The position numbers and the translations under genes were made by a program. DNA of 64,000 nt from CBDHFF01 sp965262395 (GTDB taxonomy: Bacteria; Pseudomonadota; Alphaproteobacteria; Rickettsiales; Anaplasmataceae): contig OZ253531.1 of the NCBI GenBank assembly GCA_965262395.1, forward strand, positions 372,001-436,000, written 5' to 3'. Of this stretch, positions 1 through 9,764 are shown piece by piece. The notes under the pieces were generated by a model, which saw nothing but the letters and a program-made list of their open reading frames with translations, searched no databases and was not told the DNA's origin. Position 1 is the stretch's first letter; each line of letters starts with the position of its first letter.

Positions 1-603
1 TTGAGTCAGGCTATAAAGAAATTCATTCACTTTGCTTCGCAGATGTCTCTTACTATATTTGGAGCTCCTGGAGCCGATTTGGAAGCCGCTGGTCAGGGTA
101 TTGGTGAGTCAGTGAAAGCTCTAGGTGGTCAAGATCAAGAAACTTCACAAGGACGCAAACAAGAAGAAGAAAGCAAAGAAGATAAAGAAGGTGGAGCACG
201 ATCCGTTCCTGGAAGTTCGACTGATGTTCCTGGGGATGGTGAGGTCATAGATACTGGTGGAGGTAAGTCAGTTCCGACTCCTGGAGGCAAGAATGATGAT
301 GATGATAAGGATAAGGGCAAAAAAGGAGAGGATGAAGATGGTAAGAAGGGTGATTCAGGGTTTAAAGCACGTGCCACATCACATGCAGGAGATGATGATG
401 GCGATGGTGAGGGTGAAGATAGTGATGATGATGAAGGTAGTAACTTTGGAAGCGAGGAAGATGATTCTGAAGATGACGATGACGATGACTCAGGAGATGA
501 TGATGGTTTTGACAGCGACGTTGCTGAAGATGATGGTAAAGAAGAGGAGGATAATGCCCCTCATGAAGACGAGGATGATTCTAGTACAAAACGTGACGTA
601 TGA
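1..603 (+). CDS. VirB6-family T4SS protein, C-terminal end (cut by window edge)
   Basis: The frame is open from the first base, so this is the 3' part of a longer gene; the TTG at base 1 is probably an internal Leu codon. The first 25 residues (motifs KKFIHFASQM and LTIFGAPGADLE) resemble the region just after the last membrane segment of the next VirB6 paralogue, which reads MERFVHISQSITQAL. From about residue 45 the chain is hydrophilic and extremely acidic, with Asp/Glu runs, few hydrophobic residues and no fold I recognise. It is followed by two more large VirB6-like genes on the same strand. This matches the rickettsial virB3-virB4-virB6 cluster, where several VirB6 paralogues with long cytoplasmic tails follow virB4. 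The assignment rests on position and this short similarity; the membrane core lies outside the window. Confidence 0.6.
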   Translation: MSQAIKKFIHFASQMSLTIFGAPGADLEAAGQGIGESVKALGGQDQETSQGRKQEEESKEDKEGGARSVPGSSTDVPGDGEVIDTGGGKSVPTPGGKNDDDDKDKGKKGEDEDGKKGDSGFKARATSHAGDDDGDGEGEDSDDDEGSNFGSEEDDSEDDDDDDSGDDDGFDSDVAEDDGKEEEDNAPHEDEDDSSTKRDV

Positions 604-750
604 TTTATATTAATTTGCGTATTAAATTATTGATTATGTTGCTGAAGATGATGGTAAAGAAGAGGAGGATAATGCCCCTCATGAAGACGAGGATGATTCT
701 AGTACAAAACGTGACGTATGATTTATATTAATTTGCGTATTAAATTATTG
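520..750 (+). repeat. Exact tandem duplication of the 3' end of the first virB6 gene (2 x 113 bp)
   Basis: Bases 520-632 and 638-750 are identical by eye over 113 nt, separated by 5 nt. Copy 1 contains the last 27 codons, the stop and 29 nt of downstream sequence. Copy 2 lies wholly after the stop and is non-coding. Lack of divergence suggests a recent event or ongoing conversion. Confidence 0.95.
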
Positions 751-805
751 TTAAGTAACTGTTGTATATACTGTGACGCTTAGTTTATGCAAGGTTAATA
801 AATTC

Positions 806-3800
806 ATGAAAATTCTTACTAGTCGCCTCCTACTAGTAGTATTATTAGCTCTACAGGGCTGTATATCTGCCAAAGATCAAGCGTGCTATACTTCGCAAGA
901 GGGAGTATCTGGTACTATGTTGCAGATTGCAATTCCTGGCTCCTCTACGGAATATGATAATAATAACCCTGAAACTCTATGGAAAGATTTAGGGGTGTCA
1001 GTTGCCAGAAGTGAAAATATATCATTGCAAATTAGTGGTGTGATTGATACATGCGCAAAAGATGGAGTGAAAGGATCTGAGCATGAAGACGTATTGTTGC
1101 CAGCATTCATTTGTAGTGATGGCAGTATTCCAGTTTATGGTGATAATAGGCAAGAGATCAATCCTGAGGTTCTATGTAGGCACGGCGGCGGGGCAATCAG
1201 CAATGAAGGCAAATACATAGATAGTGGAATGCGCATAAGCACTGGTAATTATATAAAATTTGATCTTATTAAAAATGAAATAGGCAATATTGATTGTGGC
1301 AACCTTCCTCGTGGTGTCATTTCTGATGATAAAGATTATTGTGAGAAGAGTTTTAAAAATCTTGCTGCCAATGTAGATGTTACTAATGATTTTTCTCCAT
1401 ATGGTAATAAATATTTCTATCCTGGTTCAACTTCCAACTGGATATCGGGCAATTTATTAGATATTAGGAAAGAGATTCCAGATATTAGGAATAAGGTATG
1501 TACAATACCTGTGAGCTCATCAATTACAAAACACAATACGTATCTAGCTAACTATCATTGCAATCGCATTTGCTCTAATAATATTTATTCAAATAACTGT
1601 ATATTCACTACTATTTATAGTCGCAAAGCAACGTATGGCCTATTTAATACTGCTGATGTAGATGAGATGCTTGCAGAGAGTACTAAGGCTTATCTACCTA
1701 ATGTGGTAATAAAGATTGGAGATGACAATACGTCACTAGATTCCTTTGGGGCTAAATGCTTTCCTAATGAACAGGGTAATACAAAATGTTATGAAAATGC
1801 CTTAAGAGCTAATAGTCAAATGTTATTGTTAGGTAAATCATATGATGTGGGTAATGTTCCAAAGGATAGTCATGTGCATTTGGCTTTAGTAGCCAGAAAT
1901 GGTTATGAAGGGTCTGCTGGTGGTTATCATCTGAGGGTGACCAAGAGTTGTGTTGCGGGAAGAGGCAATGGTTTGTATATGTATATAAGCCAGAGCGGTC
2001 AACCACCTAAGCATATAAGACCAGGAGATACAGGTACATATGAGCTTTCTTTGCAGGGTAATACTTATAAATACATAGTTAATTCAGATAATCCACCGAA
2101 ATCAGGAAAAATATTCATTGGCATCAGGAATCCAGGCACTAAATATGTAGATGAAAGTACAAATAATTTTTATAGGGTGCAAACATGGAAGAAGAGCAAT
2201 CCTGTACATGTAACAGCCATAATTGTTGCCATTCGTGATTTAATGCTAGATCTATTTTATGGAGAGAGCGCTATTCCAATAAGCCAAGAATTGGGTGGTA
2301 ATTTAGATCTGCTTATAGGAGAAGATACAGGGTACAAGGATAGAAAATCATTGATTAATGAATTCCGTGGACTGGGCGATAATGATATACAAGAACATCT
2401 AGAAGATATCATAACCAAAGCAAACGCGAAGGATAGTTTATCATCTGGATTGCGGGAAGCTATTGAATTCACTAGGTATAAGATGCAAGCTAGATCAGGG
2501 TTTGACTCTGCGTCGAATGCTCAGGTAGACTTGCTGTTGGGAGAATTATCTAGTGTTGTCTCTTCCATTCACGGTGATCCTGAAGAATATAGGAATAATT
2601 TTGTTAATACCTTGTCTGAATTAGCTAATATATTGAATCAGCGTTTGGCTAGTAGTACGGAAGGTGCAATATCTGAAGCCATTATCAGCCATGTGGAGAT
2701 GCTGAATGATATATTAACTCCCTATTTAGATCGAGGTGGAAGTGCCGCAGGAGCTGCATCTGCAGTACGATTGGCCTATGATTCTATAAAGGATAAAGAG
2801 GATGAGCCATGGACTGATAATCTGGTGGCAGGCATAAAGAGAGCCAGTGCATCAATATTTTCTCTTTCTCAATTTACGGATAATTCATTGAATGATCCAC
2901 ATGAAGATTCTGGGAGGTTAGGTTTTGATAGTATGGACCTAAAAGAGACTGCAAGTAGTTTATATCAAGCAATAAACATTGATCGTGATGCAATATGGGA
3001 TGTACGAGACGGAGGTGTTATTAAGAGTATGTATAATGGGTTGACAGGTAGGCAGGCTCTCAGAGGCATACAGGCATTGTTGATTCTATACATTAGTATA
3101 TCTGCTATTCTGTTCCTATTGGGAACAATAAAGGCTCCAGCATTTGATATATGCATACGTTTAGTTAAATTTGGTATTGTCATACAACTCCTTTCCCCAC
3201 AAGGGTTTGATTTCTTTAATAATTATTTATTTAGAGGTATATATCAAGGAACTCAGTACTTAATAAGCGTGGTAAGTGGCCATGCTGGTAGTGGAACAGA
3301 TTTTAAATTTTTAGACAATACACTGGGCATTATGCTAACAAAGGAAACCTGGATGAAAATTCTATCATTCCTGTTTAGTGGTCCTGTGTCTTTTATTTGC
3401 ATGATTATTATCATTATGGCCTTTTGGAAATTTTTGGAGGCAATGTTTACGGGAATAGTAATGTATTTTTTATCCATACTGGCTGTTTCTTTTCTTATTG
3501 CGGTGTGTCCAATTTTTATATGTGCAATACTATTTCAAAGAACAAAGCCGTTATTTGAGGGGTGGATGAAGGCAATAATTAATTATGCCTTACAACCAGT
3601 TTTCTTTTTTGCTATTGTTGCTATCTTAAATGAGGCTCAGGTATATTTCCTTCATGCTTTAACAGATTTTTCTGCTTGTCATAAATGTGTAATCCAGATC
3701 GATCTCAAGATCTTTAAGATGTGTTTATTCACTTTCTTGATGCCTCTTGGCTCAACATCAGTATTCATGAGTGGAGATAAAGTCCCAGATCCCGAGGTTT

Positions 3801-4573
3801 ATGATACAGCGCTTGATATTGGTTATTTTGGATTACCAATTGCGGGTGTTTTCGTATTTCTGTTTTATATAGTTTCCCATGTTATGGAAAGATTCGTGCA
3901 TATTTCACAATCTATTACACAAGCTCTTACTAACAGTATGGGTGGATTGGAAGGAGATGCAAAAGGGGGTGGCGCACGTAAGGCTGTTGATGCAATCAAA
4001 GGTATAGCTGGTAAAAGTTCAGGAGTGGAAGCTGCTGTTGCGAAGGCTAAGGGTAAATATAAAGGTAAAACTAGGCAGAATATTGAATTCAAGGGTAAGG
4101 CTGCACAACGTGGCGGTCCTACAGGACCTGGAACAGGTGCTCCTACAGCAGGTGGTGGGTCTGGTGCTGGCAAACAGCCATTCCAGGCAAGTAATAGGAA
4201 GGTAGGGTCATCTGTTGGTTCAGCCGCAGGGAAACCGCACGGTGATGGAGATCCATCATCATCAGTGCCAGGAGAGATTAAACCTGGTTCTAGCGAAGGT
4301 AATACTGGTGAGCAGGGAGATCAATTCAGAAGTGTTCCAACTCACGATGTTCCTAATCCAGGCGCAGCTACGCCTCCAGATGGTTCTGATGAGTTATTCC
4401 AGCCTAAGCCAGATGAGCCTCCAGCAGTAGTAGTTGAAGAGGGAGTTGTTGTGCCGCCTGGTGGAATCAACCCTTCTACTGCTACAGGGGAAGGAGATAG
4501 CCCTCCTGTGCCACCTGCTCCAGGTAGTACAGAAGATGATGGAAGTACCAGTAGGGGCGGTCTGCCTCATTAG
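806..4573 (+). CDS. VirB6-like T4SS membrane protein with lipoprotein signal peptide
   Basis: A large VirB6/TrbL-type inner-membrane channel component of the P-type (VirB/D4) secretion system. The frame also offers a GTG at 773, but the ATG at 806 places a clean lipoprotein signal at the N-terminus (MKILTSRLLLVVLLALQGC, lipobox LQGC, Cys19), so I prefer it (1255 aa). Residues about 20-740 are a long, Cys-containing, presumably extracytoplasmic region. About 750-1030 holds the VirB6 core, with roughly six hydrophobic segments including a segment-loop-segment stretch ending AILFQRTKPLFEGWM. About 1040-1255 is a Gly/Pro/Ser/Glu-rich tail. Canonical VirB6 is near 300 aa; extended versions are characteristic of Rickettsiales. 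Which paralogue number it corresponds to cannot be decided here. Confidence 0.88.
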   Translation: MKILTSRLLLVVLLALQGCISAKDQACYTSQEGVSGTMLQIAIPGSSTEYDNNNPETLWKDLGVSVARSENISLQISGVIDTCAKDGVKGSEHEDVLLPAFICSDGSIPVYGDNRQEINPEVLCRHGGGAISNEGKYIDSGMRISTGNYIKFDLIKNEIGNIDCGNLPRGVISDDKDYCEKSFKNLAANVDVTNDFSPYGNKYFYPGSTSNWISGNLLDIRKEIPDIRNKVCTIPVSSSITKHNTYLANYHCNRICSNNIYSNNCIFTTIYSRKATYGLFNTADVDEMLAESTKAYLPNVVIKIGDDNTSLDSFGAKCFPNEQGNTKCYENALRANSQMLLLGKSYDVGNVPKDSHVHLALVARNGYEGSAGGYHLRVTKSCVAGRGNGLYMYISQSGQPPKHIRPGDTGTYELSLQGNTYKYIVNSDNPPKSGKIFIGIRNPGTKYVDESTNNFYRVQTWKKSNPVHVTAIIVAIRDLMLDLFYGESAIPISQELGGNLDLLIGEDTGYKDRKSLINEFRGLGDNDIQEHLEDIITKANAKDSLSSGLREAIEFTRYKMQARSGFDSASNAQVDLLLGELSSVVSSIHGDPEEYRNNFVNTLSELANILNQRLASSTEGAISEAIISHVEMLNDILTPYLDRGGSAAGAASAVRLAYDSIKDKEDEPWTDNLVAGIKRASASIFSLSQFTDNSLNDPHEDSGRLGFDSMDLKETASSLYQAINIDRDAIWDVRDGGVIKSMYNGLTGRQALRGIQALLILYISISAILFLLGTIKAPAFDICIRLVKFGIVIQLLSPQGFDFFNNYLFRGIYQGTQYLISVVSGHAGSGTDFKFLDNTLGIMLTKETWMKILSFLFSGPVSFICMIIIIMAFWKFLEAMFTGIVMYFLSILAVSFLIAVCPIFICAILFQRTKPLFEGWMKAIINYALQPVFFFAIVAILNEAQVYFLHALTDFSACHKCVIQIDLKIFKMCLFTFLMPLGSTSVFMSGDKVPDPEVYDTALDIGYFGLPIAGVFVFLFYIVSHVMERFVHISQSITQALTNSMGGLEGDAKGGGARKAVDAIKGIAGKSSGVEAAVAKAKGKYKGKTRQNIEFKGKAAQRGGPTGPGTGAPTAGGGSGAGKQPFQASNRKVGSSVGSAAGKPHGDGDPSSSVPGEIKPGSSEGNTGEQGDQFRSVPTHDVPNPGAATPPDGSDELFQPKPDEPPAVVVEEGVVVPPGGINPSTATGEGDSPPVPPAPGSTEDDGSTSRGGLPH

Positions 4574-4702
4574 GACTGTTCCAAGTAGCACAGAAGATGA
4601 TGAACGCATCAGGGGAAGGAGACAATGCGTTTGCGCCAACCTAATACTTCAGGTAGTACAGAAGATGATGGAAGTACCAGTAGGGGCGGTCTGGCCTCAT
4701 TA
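4521..4702 (+). repeat. Degenerate duplication of the 3' end of the second virB6 gene
   Basis: The segment 4521-4573, ending at the stop codon, recurs at 4650-4702 with one inserted base near its end. The sequence between (4574-4649) contains shorter degenerate pieces of the same tail (an AGCACAGAAGATGATG block and a GGGGAAGGAGA block). The second virB6 gene therefore runs into remnants of its own tail. Confidence 0.85.
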
Positions 4703-4790
4703 AAATTAAGGGTTAGGAGGTGTAACATGTTATTAACACAATTAATATACGATGCATTTTTGATATAATTTACAACTGATAGCTGATGAT

Positions 4791-7700
4791 ATGAGATCAT
4801 ATTTGTGGCTACTTCTGGTAGTATTACTGCTAAATTCTTGTTCAGAAGAGCCATTTCCCAGATGTGTTTCAGCGGAGGATTTTGGTTCTCCCAAAGAGTC
4901 TATTGTGGCTTTGGTTCCAAAAGGTGATGAAAGATTCATTGCAGAGAATGGTGAGAGCGGCGATGGGTTTAATGGTCAACAGGTTGTTAGGTGGAAAAAA
5001 ACAGGCTTTATTACAACTGGTGAAGATATAGTAATAAAGGTTAGTGGTTTCTGGTCTTCTTGGGCTAGAGGCGATAGGACCGCTGGTGTTGCGGAATATA
5101 ATCAGCTAGCCAGAACTGCTGGCAAGCTATTGAAGAGAACCGCAAAAGACAGAATAAATGGTGGTGTGATCTCAGATGAGAGAATTTGTGGGCCATATGC
5201 CACCATGGATGCACCGAATACTCTCTGTGCAAATAGTGGCACTTGCTTATATTTACCCAATGAAGATTATGAAGATAGAGACAAGGGTGCCTATGGTAAG
5301 CCTTGTTGGTTTGAAAATGGATGTGGAGCTTATTTATTATTTAAATCTCCTGATGATCCAGACCCTAATGCCTCTTTGGATATAATGAAGTATCCTTTAT
5401 CCCCAATTGTTCATCTGTGTCATAAATCTGTGGAAGAAGGAGGGACAGGATTCTTCCAATCATCTCAGAAAATTATAAGGACTTCAAATTGCGGCGAAAC
5501 TGCTGTGCCGCCCAATGCAGAAGTGTATGTAAAAATACTGGATCGTTATTATTGGGATAATTCTGGTGGGTATGTTCTAGAAGCCCATAAGGGTATAATG
5601 ACACCAAGCACTAAGGTGTTCGAAAAAGTTAGAGAGGTGGTGTTCGATGTAGTGAACGGTGCATCGGAAAGGGTATTTAAAGGCATTGTACTCAACAATG
5701 ATTACGTCAGAAGTGTAAGAGTAATATTAGTAATATTCATTGTAATAAGTTCGATACTCTATCTGATGGGACTAATCCAGCAGCCGAAGGGTGATATTGC
5801 AGTTAGGCTAATTAAGATTAGTATTGTAGTGATGTTAATTTCCCCAAATAGTTGGGAATTTTTCCATAATTATGTATTTTCACTGTGGATTGATGGTATG
5901 AATTATATCATAGCCACATCCATGACAGCCCTTGCGGGGAATTATGTTATAGACTTTAATCATCCATTCCAATTTCTTGATTTTGTAATTGCACATAAGA
6001 TTTTTGCGAAAGAGGTGTGGTTAGTAAAGATGAAGGCATTAATGATAGCAAATCCTGATGGTGTATTGGCTGTTACTATAATCATTATTATAGTTTTCTT
6101 GTTCCTATATATCTGTATCTCCGGTTTTGTATTATTCTTAACAGGAATGCTTGCAGTATCGTTCATAATGTCGACAGCACCTATATTTATGCTGGCTATG
6201 CTGTTCCAGCGATATAAGCAAACATTTGATGCATGGTTTACTCAAATGACGAGCTTTACCTTCCAGTCAATTGTAATATTTACCATGTTGGCACTGTTTT
6301 CAAATATGATTCTGTATCACTATTATCGTATTTTTGGTTTTACTGCCTGCTATAACACTGTCTTTAGGATTGAGTTCCCTTTCTTTGATCAAAGAGTTGT
6401 GCTTTTCTCACTAAAAGAATTTACTCCTGGTCAGGTTTATAAGCCATTTGTTCTAGGTTTGGTACCTATCAAAGAAGAGGAAAGAAAATTATATGAGAAA
6501 TATGATATTGATTTGAAGGTTAATAAATTAGGTGGTAAAAGATTTCATTTTACAGGTGGTGCAGGCATTAGGCCAGTTCCACCAAATTATGACTGGATAG
6601 ATTTTAGATATCATGATTTTCCATTTCTTGATCCAGACCCAGAATCAACCTCTGATAGTCGTTTTGTTATTCAAGGAGCAAGAAGTGAGAGTTACCAAGG
6701 TATTGTAGAGGCATTAGTACTAACACGTTATACAGATAATAGCGTGTATATTGCTAGAAATGTGGAGAATGTAAGGTCGAAATTAGAAGAGCTTAAGTCG
6801 TGCACTGGCGGTGGATGTATATATGACCCTACATCACCAGCATGGCGAACTGTGGATAGTTTATTGCAAGCTGCAGTTTCTAGGGTTCACGCTGCACCGT
6901 TATTGTCAAAAGATTTAGTAGAGAATGCGCTTTCTATAATAGACTCAATACAGATTGATGCGGGGCACACAGACTTCTTGCCACTACCACAGGTGAATAA
7001 GTACGATCTTTCTAATCCTAATCCATTTGGACTAACTCTACCTAATGCAAGTTCTTCGCCTTATGAAGCAATTGTATCAGAACAGAACAATGAAATTAAG
7101 AGTGAAAATGATAATATTTCTAAAAATTCAGTTGATCAGAAAGGAAGCGCATTCACTATTGATGATGTAAAAGACAAAGGCAACAACGCAGGCAATTCTA
7201 TTGAGGGAATAAGTGTAGCAGCTCCTAGATTGTCTTCTATGCGCAGGATGAATAGGAACGCAAGATCTCTTGAGGGAATTCCTTGTAGTTTTGATGCATT
7301 TTCTGGTACTGAAGGTACTCAGTCTATTGTTAATACCAATTCCGGTACTTTGCCTAGTTTTCAGTATGCCCATGTTATTGGTCTTAGCGAGCTTGTTGGT
7401 AGTGGTAAGGATAATCTAAAGGAGATTGCTTCTAATGCTAGTCTTAATGCCGAAGCGTATGCAAGTAGACTAGATGGATATCTAAAAAATAGAATTAGCC
7501 TTAGACTTTCTACATTGAATGGCACTACTTTGAATCCAGATACATGTAGTCAGCTTCAAGCAGTGCAGAATACTATAAATAGTGGTAAGGATCTGGCTTA
7601 TGCAGATATTGTAGTAGATATAAGATTAGTTGCTGAGTTTTTGAGTTTCGTTGAAGACCCTAGAGCTGATGATCTTCTGTTGTTGGAGGATGAGATTAAT

Positions 7701-9542
7701 AGAACCCTTGCCTCCCTTGAGGAATCACAGGAAATTTCCAATTTTATTAATAGTATCAAGGAAGATAGATATGACTATGACATTAATGGTTTGAAGCAAT
7801 CGGATCGCATTAAGCTTGCTACTGTGATATCTGAAGTTGCCCTCACTCGTGATGTTAGATCTGATCATTCACATAGAGGTGATGGAGGAGGGGCTAGTAT
7901 TCACAAGGGATATGATGCACAAGGTATTGACTCTATACTTGCAGGCAGAATGACAAGTGCACTGATGTATGGTGAGATTGTTGGCATGATAATCTTAACT
8001 TTCTTATTATGGAATCTTCGTGAATTTGTCTTCTCTTTAGCTGCTTCTTTGGCTGGAGCTTCTCCATTTGCTTTCAACCTAGGTCGGGTAGCATTCTTTG
8101 ATTCGAAAAGTGGGTTAGGAGCGTTAGTTGCCAAAAATATACCAAAAATACCAGGAATTGGTCAATATGCTTCCTTCTTGATTCCAGGTGCAATAGCAAC
8201 AACAATAAAAACTAAGTTAGGGCAAGTTACTTCACAATTGAGCCCTAATAAGGTAGTGAGACATGTTCCTGGTGTTGGTGATAGCTTAGGCAAAGGGCTT
8301 GGTAGGTGGGATTCTCTGATGGGCAAGAATGCTCAGGATGCTATGAATCAACATGAGAAAAACCTTGCGCCATTACGTAAGGTTCAGGCAAAAATAGGTT
8401 CACATATCTTTACCCCAAGCGACTTAGGAAGTGTGCCTGGTCAGTTTGCAAAATTTGCAACAGCATCAGCGAGAGGACATGCTGGTGGGCCATTAGATAT
8501 GTTGAAGAATCAATATAATAAACAACAAGATATTATTGGCACTATAGGACAGCATCGTGAGCATATACAGCCAGCTCCTATACATAGAAGTGTTTCTGAT
8601 GATTTTGGACCAGATCCTTATAGTGTAGGTGATGCGGCGGTATTAGAAGAGCAAAGACAAAAAGAAATTACAGAGGTTAGGAGTAACCTAAGCCATATAG
8701 AAAGTTTTGCTATGGGAGTAAATAGTACAAGTGATTTATCAACTCTTGAAGGATATATAAATGGTCTTGGACCACTCCCAGCGGAAGCACAAGACTTATA
8801 TAATTCAATATTAATTCAATACGAAGAAGCTAAAGGGCGACTAGAGCAAGAAGATGCAGCACGTGCTGTACAAGCAGAAGAGCTTGCAGCTGTAGAAGAG
8901 GATCTGAATGTAGATCTATTGCCCGAAGAACTTGATACATCAAGTTCAGACGATGGCTATGGTGGTGGAGGCAGCGGCGAATATGAAGGTAGTGGTGATG
9001 TTGGTGGACGTGGCGTTGGAGGTTTCGAAAGTGCTATAGAGAAAGAAACAGAAGCAGATAACAAACATGAGCCGGTTGAGGCTGATTCTTCTGCTGATAC
9101 TAGACAGCAGAATGTGAATGAATCTGCTGCTTTTGCTGCAGCACAAGCACAAGCACAGCAGCAAGCACAGCAGCGAGCACAGCAGCTTGCGAGAGAACAA
9201 AAAGCTGCCAGAGAGAAAGCTGCGAAAGAACAGAAAGCTGCCAAAGAGAAAGCTGCTAAAGAGAAAGAAGAGGCAGCAAAAAAAGAGAGTGATGGAGCTG
9301 ATCATAAAGGCAAGGGAGGTGGTAGGTCAGCTTCACAGGATGGAGGGCCTTCTACTGAAGATGGTAAGGCCATGGCATTGGCTGCCCTGCAGCAAGATTT
9401 ACAGGATTTGGAAAAAACCTTGCCGAAAAATGCAAAAGGTGGACTAGATGAAGATAGTATGACAGAGGATCAGAAAGGTTCTAGAGATACACTGCAAAGT
9501 AAGATTAGTAGGATGGAAGACTTGATGGCTGGTAAGCCTTAA
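4791..9542 (+). CDS. VirB6-like T4SS membrane protein, 1583 aa, with lipoprotein signal peptide
   Basis: Third VirB6 paralogue in a row. The N-terminus MRSYLWLLLVVLLLNSC is a lipoprotein signal with lipobox LNSC (Cys17). A Cys-containing exported segment follows to about residue 300. The VirB6 core lies at about 305-515: hydrophobic segments near 306-328, 335-355, 424-471 and 487-511, with the family-like motif AMLFQRYKQTFDAWF. A middle soluble region (about 520-1050) is followed by another strongly hydrophobic stretch at 1055-1095. The last 200 residues are acidic, then a Lys/Ala/Glu-rich repeat (KAAKEKAAKE type, about 1465-1500) likely to be helical or coiled. It shares layout but little sequence with the preceding paralogue. 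In related genomes the last VirB6 of the cluster is also the largest. Confidence 0.88.
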   Translation: MRSYLWLLLVVLLLNSCSEEPFPRCVSAEDFGSPKESIVALVPKGDERFIAENGESGDGFNGQQVVRWKKTGFITTGEDIVIKVSGFWSSWARGDRTAGVAEYNQLARTAGKLLKRTAKDRINGGVISDERICGPYATMDAPNTLCANSGTCLYLPNEDYEDRDKGAYGKPCWFENGCGAYLLFKSPDDPDPNASLDIMKYPLSPIVHLCHKSVEEGGTGFFQSSQKIIRTSNCGETAVPPNAEVYVKILDRYYWDNSGGYVLEAHKGIMTPSTKVFEKVREVVFDVVNGASERVFKGIVLNNDYVRSVRVILVIFIVISSILYLMGLIQQPKGDIAVRLIKISIVVMLISPNSWEFFHNYVFSLWIDGMNYIIATSMTALAGNYVIDFNHPFQFLDFVIAHKIFAKEVWLVKMKALMIANPDGVLAVTIIIIIVFLFLYICISGFVLFLTGMLAVSFIMSTAPIFMLAMLFQRYKQTFDAWFTQMTSFTFQSIVIFTMLALFSNMILYHYYRIFGFTACYNTVFRIEFPFFDQRVVLFSLKEFTPGQVYKPFVLGLVPIKEEERKLYEKYDIDLKVNKLGGKRFHFTGGAGIRPVPPNYDWIDFRYHDFPFLDPDPESTSDSRFVIQGARSESYQGIVEALVLTRYTDNSVYIARNVENVRSKLEELKSCTGGGCIYDPTSPAWRTVDSLLQAAVSRVHAAPLLSKDLVENALSIIDSIQIDAGHTDFLPLPQVNKYDLSNPNPFGLTLPNASSSPYEAIVSEQNNEIKSENDNISKNSVDQKGSAFTIDDVKDKGNNAGNSIEGISVAAPRLSSMRRMNRNARSLEGIPCSFDAFSGTEGTQSIVNTNSGTLPSFQYAHVIGLSELVGSGKDNLKEIASNASLNAEAYASRLDGYLKNRISLRLSTLNGTTLNPDTCSQLQAVQNTINSGKDLAYADIVVDIRLVAEFLSFVEDPRADDLLLLEDEINRTLASLEESQEISNFINSIKEDRYDYDINGLKQSDRIKLATVISEVALTRDVRSDHSHRGDGGGASIHKGYDAQGIDSILAGRMTSALMYGEIVGMIILTFLLWNLREFVFSLAASLAGASPFAFNLGRVAFFDSKSGLGALVAKNIPKIPGIGQYASFLIPGAIATTIKTKLGQVTSQLSPNKVVRHVPGVGDSLGKGLGRWDSLMGKNAQDAMNQHEKNLAPLRKVQAKIGSHIFTPSDLGSVPGQFAKFATASARGHAGGPLDMLKNQYNKQQDIIGTIGQHREHIQPAPIHRSVSDDFGPDPYSVGDAAVLEEQRQKEITEVRSNLSHIESFAMGVNSTSDLSTLEGYINGLGPLPAEAQDLYNSILIQYEEAKGRLEQEDAARAVQAEELAAVEEDLNVDLLPEELDTSSSDDGYGGGGSGEYEGSGDVGGRGVGGFESAIEKETEADNKHEPVEADSSADTRQQNVNESAAFAAAQAQAQQQAQQRAQQLAREQKAAREKAAKEQKAAKEKAAKEKEEAAKKESDGADHKGKGGGRSASQDGGPSTEDGKAMALAALQQDLQDLEKTLPKNAKGGLDEDSMTEDQKGSRDTLQSKISRMEDLMAGKP

Positions 9543-9710
9543 TGTGATTTATAGGTCTTTACATTCTGCCAAAAAATGCAAAAGGTGGACTAGATGAAGA
9601 TAGTATGACAGAGGATCAGAAAGGTTCTAGAGATACACTGCAAAGTAAGATTAGTATGATGGAAGAGTTGATGGCTGGTAAGCCTTAATGTGATTTATAG
9701 GTCTTTACAT
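9421..9710 (+). repeat. Tandem duplication of the 3' end of the third virB6 gene (2 x 144 bp)
   Basis: Bases 9421-9564 recur at 9567-9710 with about four substitutions, separated by 2 nt. Copy 1 contains the last 40 codons, the stop codon and 22 nt beyond it. Copy 2 still spells an open C-terminal peptide ending LMAGKP and stop, but has no start of its own. Confidence 0.95.
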
Positions 9711-9764
9711 ACGACTTATAGTATAGTACTACTGACATGTAGTTTATATTATATTGTGGTATAA

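Noticed and set aside
257..613. Overlapping 118-aa frame rich in Met and Lys
   Set aside because: It is a shifted reading of the Asp/Glu (GAT/GAA)-rich virB6 tail, with no independent start context.
8946..9305. Minus-strand 119-aa and 95-aa frames rich in Phe/Leu/Ser or Ala/Cys
   Set aside because: They are antisense images of the low-complexity Lys/Ala/Glu tail of the third VirB6.
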